Source: Cristatella mucedo | Lineage: Eukaryota; Bryozoa; Phylactolaemata; Cristatellidae | Assembly: GCA_009760855.2 (NCBI GenBank) | Contig: WPIO01000008.1 | Coordinates: 757,501 to 821,500 of the forward strand | Reading direction: 5' to 3' | DNA: 64,000 bases | In this document: positions 62,820 through 64,000 of the stretch, piece after piece | Numbering within the stretch: position 1 is the first letter of the stretch | Layout of the letters: each line of letters begins with the position of its first letter | Translations under genes and position numbers: made by a program | Notes under the pieces: generated by a model | Told to the model about the DNA's origin: nothing | Databases searched by the model: none | The model's input: only the letters and a program-made list of their open reading frames with translations

Positions 62820-63520
62820 TTAGCTTCAATTATTACGAGTAAATTAAGCGGCGGTCTTTAGTATTGTAGGTCACGTAAATAGGAAATCTGACCGCGGAGT
62901 GTTGTTCTTGTGTTAGTTTTAATACTGTCACTGTTTCGCAGTCTGTCGGTACATCCTATAATCCTCTCTATTCATCATTTTTTAATCCCAATGTCTCTGT
63001 TATTTTCTTAATATATCGAATGGGAAGACTTAAACGGAAAACTGATGCTTAAAGTTTTACCGACATTGGAACGCAGAGGCATGCTGAGACGTAGCTGTAG
63101 ATGTCTCGCTCTTGGTGCCGTTGGCCAACCTCGGATGAATTATGGCCTTCTCCCGGGACAGCGCCAAAGCTTTTACACATGCTGGCTGTACCAAGTGCTC
63201 GATCGGCTCAACTGCGGCCAGCCACTCACCCAAGTCGATTTATTTGTGACCCTGACCTAAATATCTACAGCTGAAAAAGCTATCATTCTCGCAGTCTTTT
63301 TTTGTCCTTTAAAGATCCTCTCCTAATGCTGAAATGGTTCTCTCGCTAAATATACTAATTGCTGCTCAACGGTCCATCAATATGTATTCAGCTTCAGGCA
63401 GCATCAAGTCTTCATATCGTCTGTGACTTCAGGCATCATTTTATATGTAGCTGGATGAGCTTGCCGCTCATGGAAATGGCGTTTAAAACAAAATACAAAA
63501 AGTATTTTCTGCGTTTTCAG
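62820..63520. other. No recognisable feature
   Basis: Unassigned sequence ahead of the second exon-1 copy. The frame at 63045-63260 has no recognised family. Confidence 0.35.
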
Positions 63521-63620
63521 TGCACCTCCTGCTCAAGATCTCATGCAGCGATGCCGACTTGACACTAGAGCCGGCAGCAAGCGTGTACCGACCATGACGT
63601 CACCACTAGATTTCAGCACG
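63521..63620 (+). CDS. Second copy of GRDP exon 1 (possible start of a paralogue)
   Basis: The stretch after a TTTTCAG acceptor resembles 25845-25932: a short leader, then ATG at 63594 and nine codons reading MTSPLDFST against MSSSLDVST, followed by the same donor GTGAGGG. Similarity continues about 110 nt into the intron and includes a SINE1 remnant. Frame, length and donor are preserved although several bases differ. Nothing downstream can be checked because the window ends 380 nt later in a minisatellite. Confidence 0.5.
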
Positions 63621-63724
63621 GTGAGGGATATTGATTACGTTCGCGCGGGCGCTTGGTACTTCTAACCAAATACCACCACATCTAACGTGTAACTACTTTT
63701 AGTAAAAGTCTTAAAAATTGCATA

Positions 63725-63830
63725 TACATGCATAATTCATTTGTATAGCATTTAAGAGAACTTGATATCTTTCAAGACCTTCACATTCGCCGCTGATCTC
63801 GAGCCCACGATCTTGGTCGTTAAAGTTGCG
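63725..63830 (-). mobile_element. SINE1 remnant after the second exon-1 copy
   Basis: Reads ataattcatttgtatagcat, ttaagagaacttgata, then gatctcgagcccacgatctt and ggtcgtta. Parallel to 26083-26165. Confidence 0.65.
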
Positions 63831-64000
63831 AGCCAGAACCTGAGCCAGAACCGGAGCCAGAACCGGAGCGGCTATACGATGTCGATATACGATATAACTA
63901 TACGATGTACGATATACGATATAACTATACGATGTACGATATACGATATAACTATACGATGTACGATATACGATATAACTATACGATGTACGATATACGA
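63831..64000. repeat. 12-bp and 27-bp minisatellites at the right edge
   Basis: Tandem gagccagaacc(g/t) units to about 63866 are followed by a 27-bp unit (ataactatacgatgtacgat then atacgat) repeated at least four times and still running at the window end. Confidence 0.92.

Overview
This is nuclear DNA of an invertebrate animal. Two spliced animal genes can be rebuilt exon by exon, with GT-AG (once GC-AG) introns whose phases close. Most of the remainder is transposable-element debris and long microsatellites. I cannot name the species. The tRNA-headed SINEs and L2/CR1-like LINEs with ATT-repeat tails fit many marine or soft-bodied invertebrates.

Gene 1 (minus strand, positions 1363-4366, running off the left edge) is the 5' part of GTF2F1, the RAP74 alpha subunit of TFIIF. 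Four exons carry the conserved N-terminal TFIIF-dimerisation domain, and a fifth, tentative, initiator exon lies about 1.9 kb upstream.

Gene 2 (plus strand, 25906-52400) is a glycine-rich-domain protein of the GRDP / DUF1399 family. Ten exons give 885 codons including the stop, and every junction is in phase. Its introns hold LINEs, SINEs, a hAT transposase relic and microsatellites.

The GRDP locus shows two signs of duplication. A 1.6 kb segment at 8753-10358 is a close copy of exons 7 and 8 with their introns; its exon 8 is frameshifted. A second copy of the short first exon lies at 63521-63620, suggesting that another GRDP paralogue starts at the right edge.

Repeats by region. 4.9-6.4 kb: a tandem pair of terminal-inverted-repeat elements separated by a 20-bp minisatellite made from the repeat tip. 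6.8-7.2, 11.3, 17.0, 32.9, 36.1 and 45.5-46.2 kb: GA, AT, GT and CA/CT microsatellites. 17.3-21.2 and 29.9-31.7 kb: two head-to-head inverted pairs of the commonest LINE (here LINE-A). 44.6-46.4 kb: hAT transposase relic. 48.9-61.1 kb: fragments of three LINE families (A, B, C), with nested insertions at 57.9-59.9 kb. The commonest SINE (SINE1) ends in the same folded 3' tail as LINE-A, as expected if LINE-A mobilises SINE1. No CRISPR array, bacterial gene or bona fide rRNA/tRNA gene was seen.
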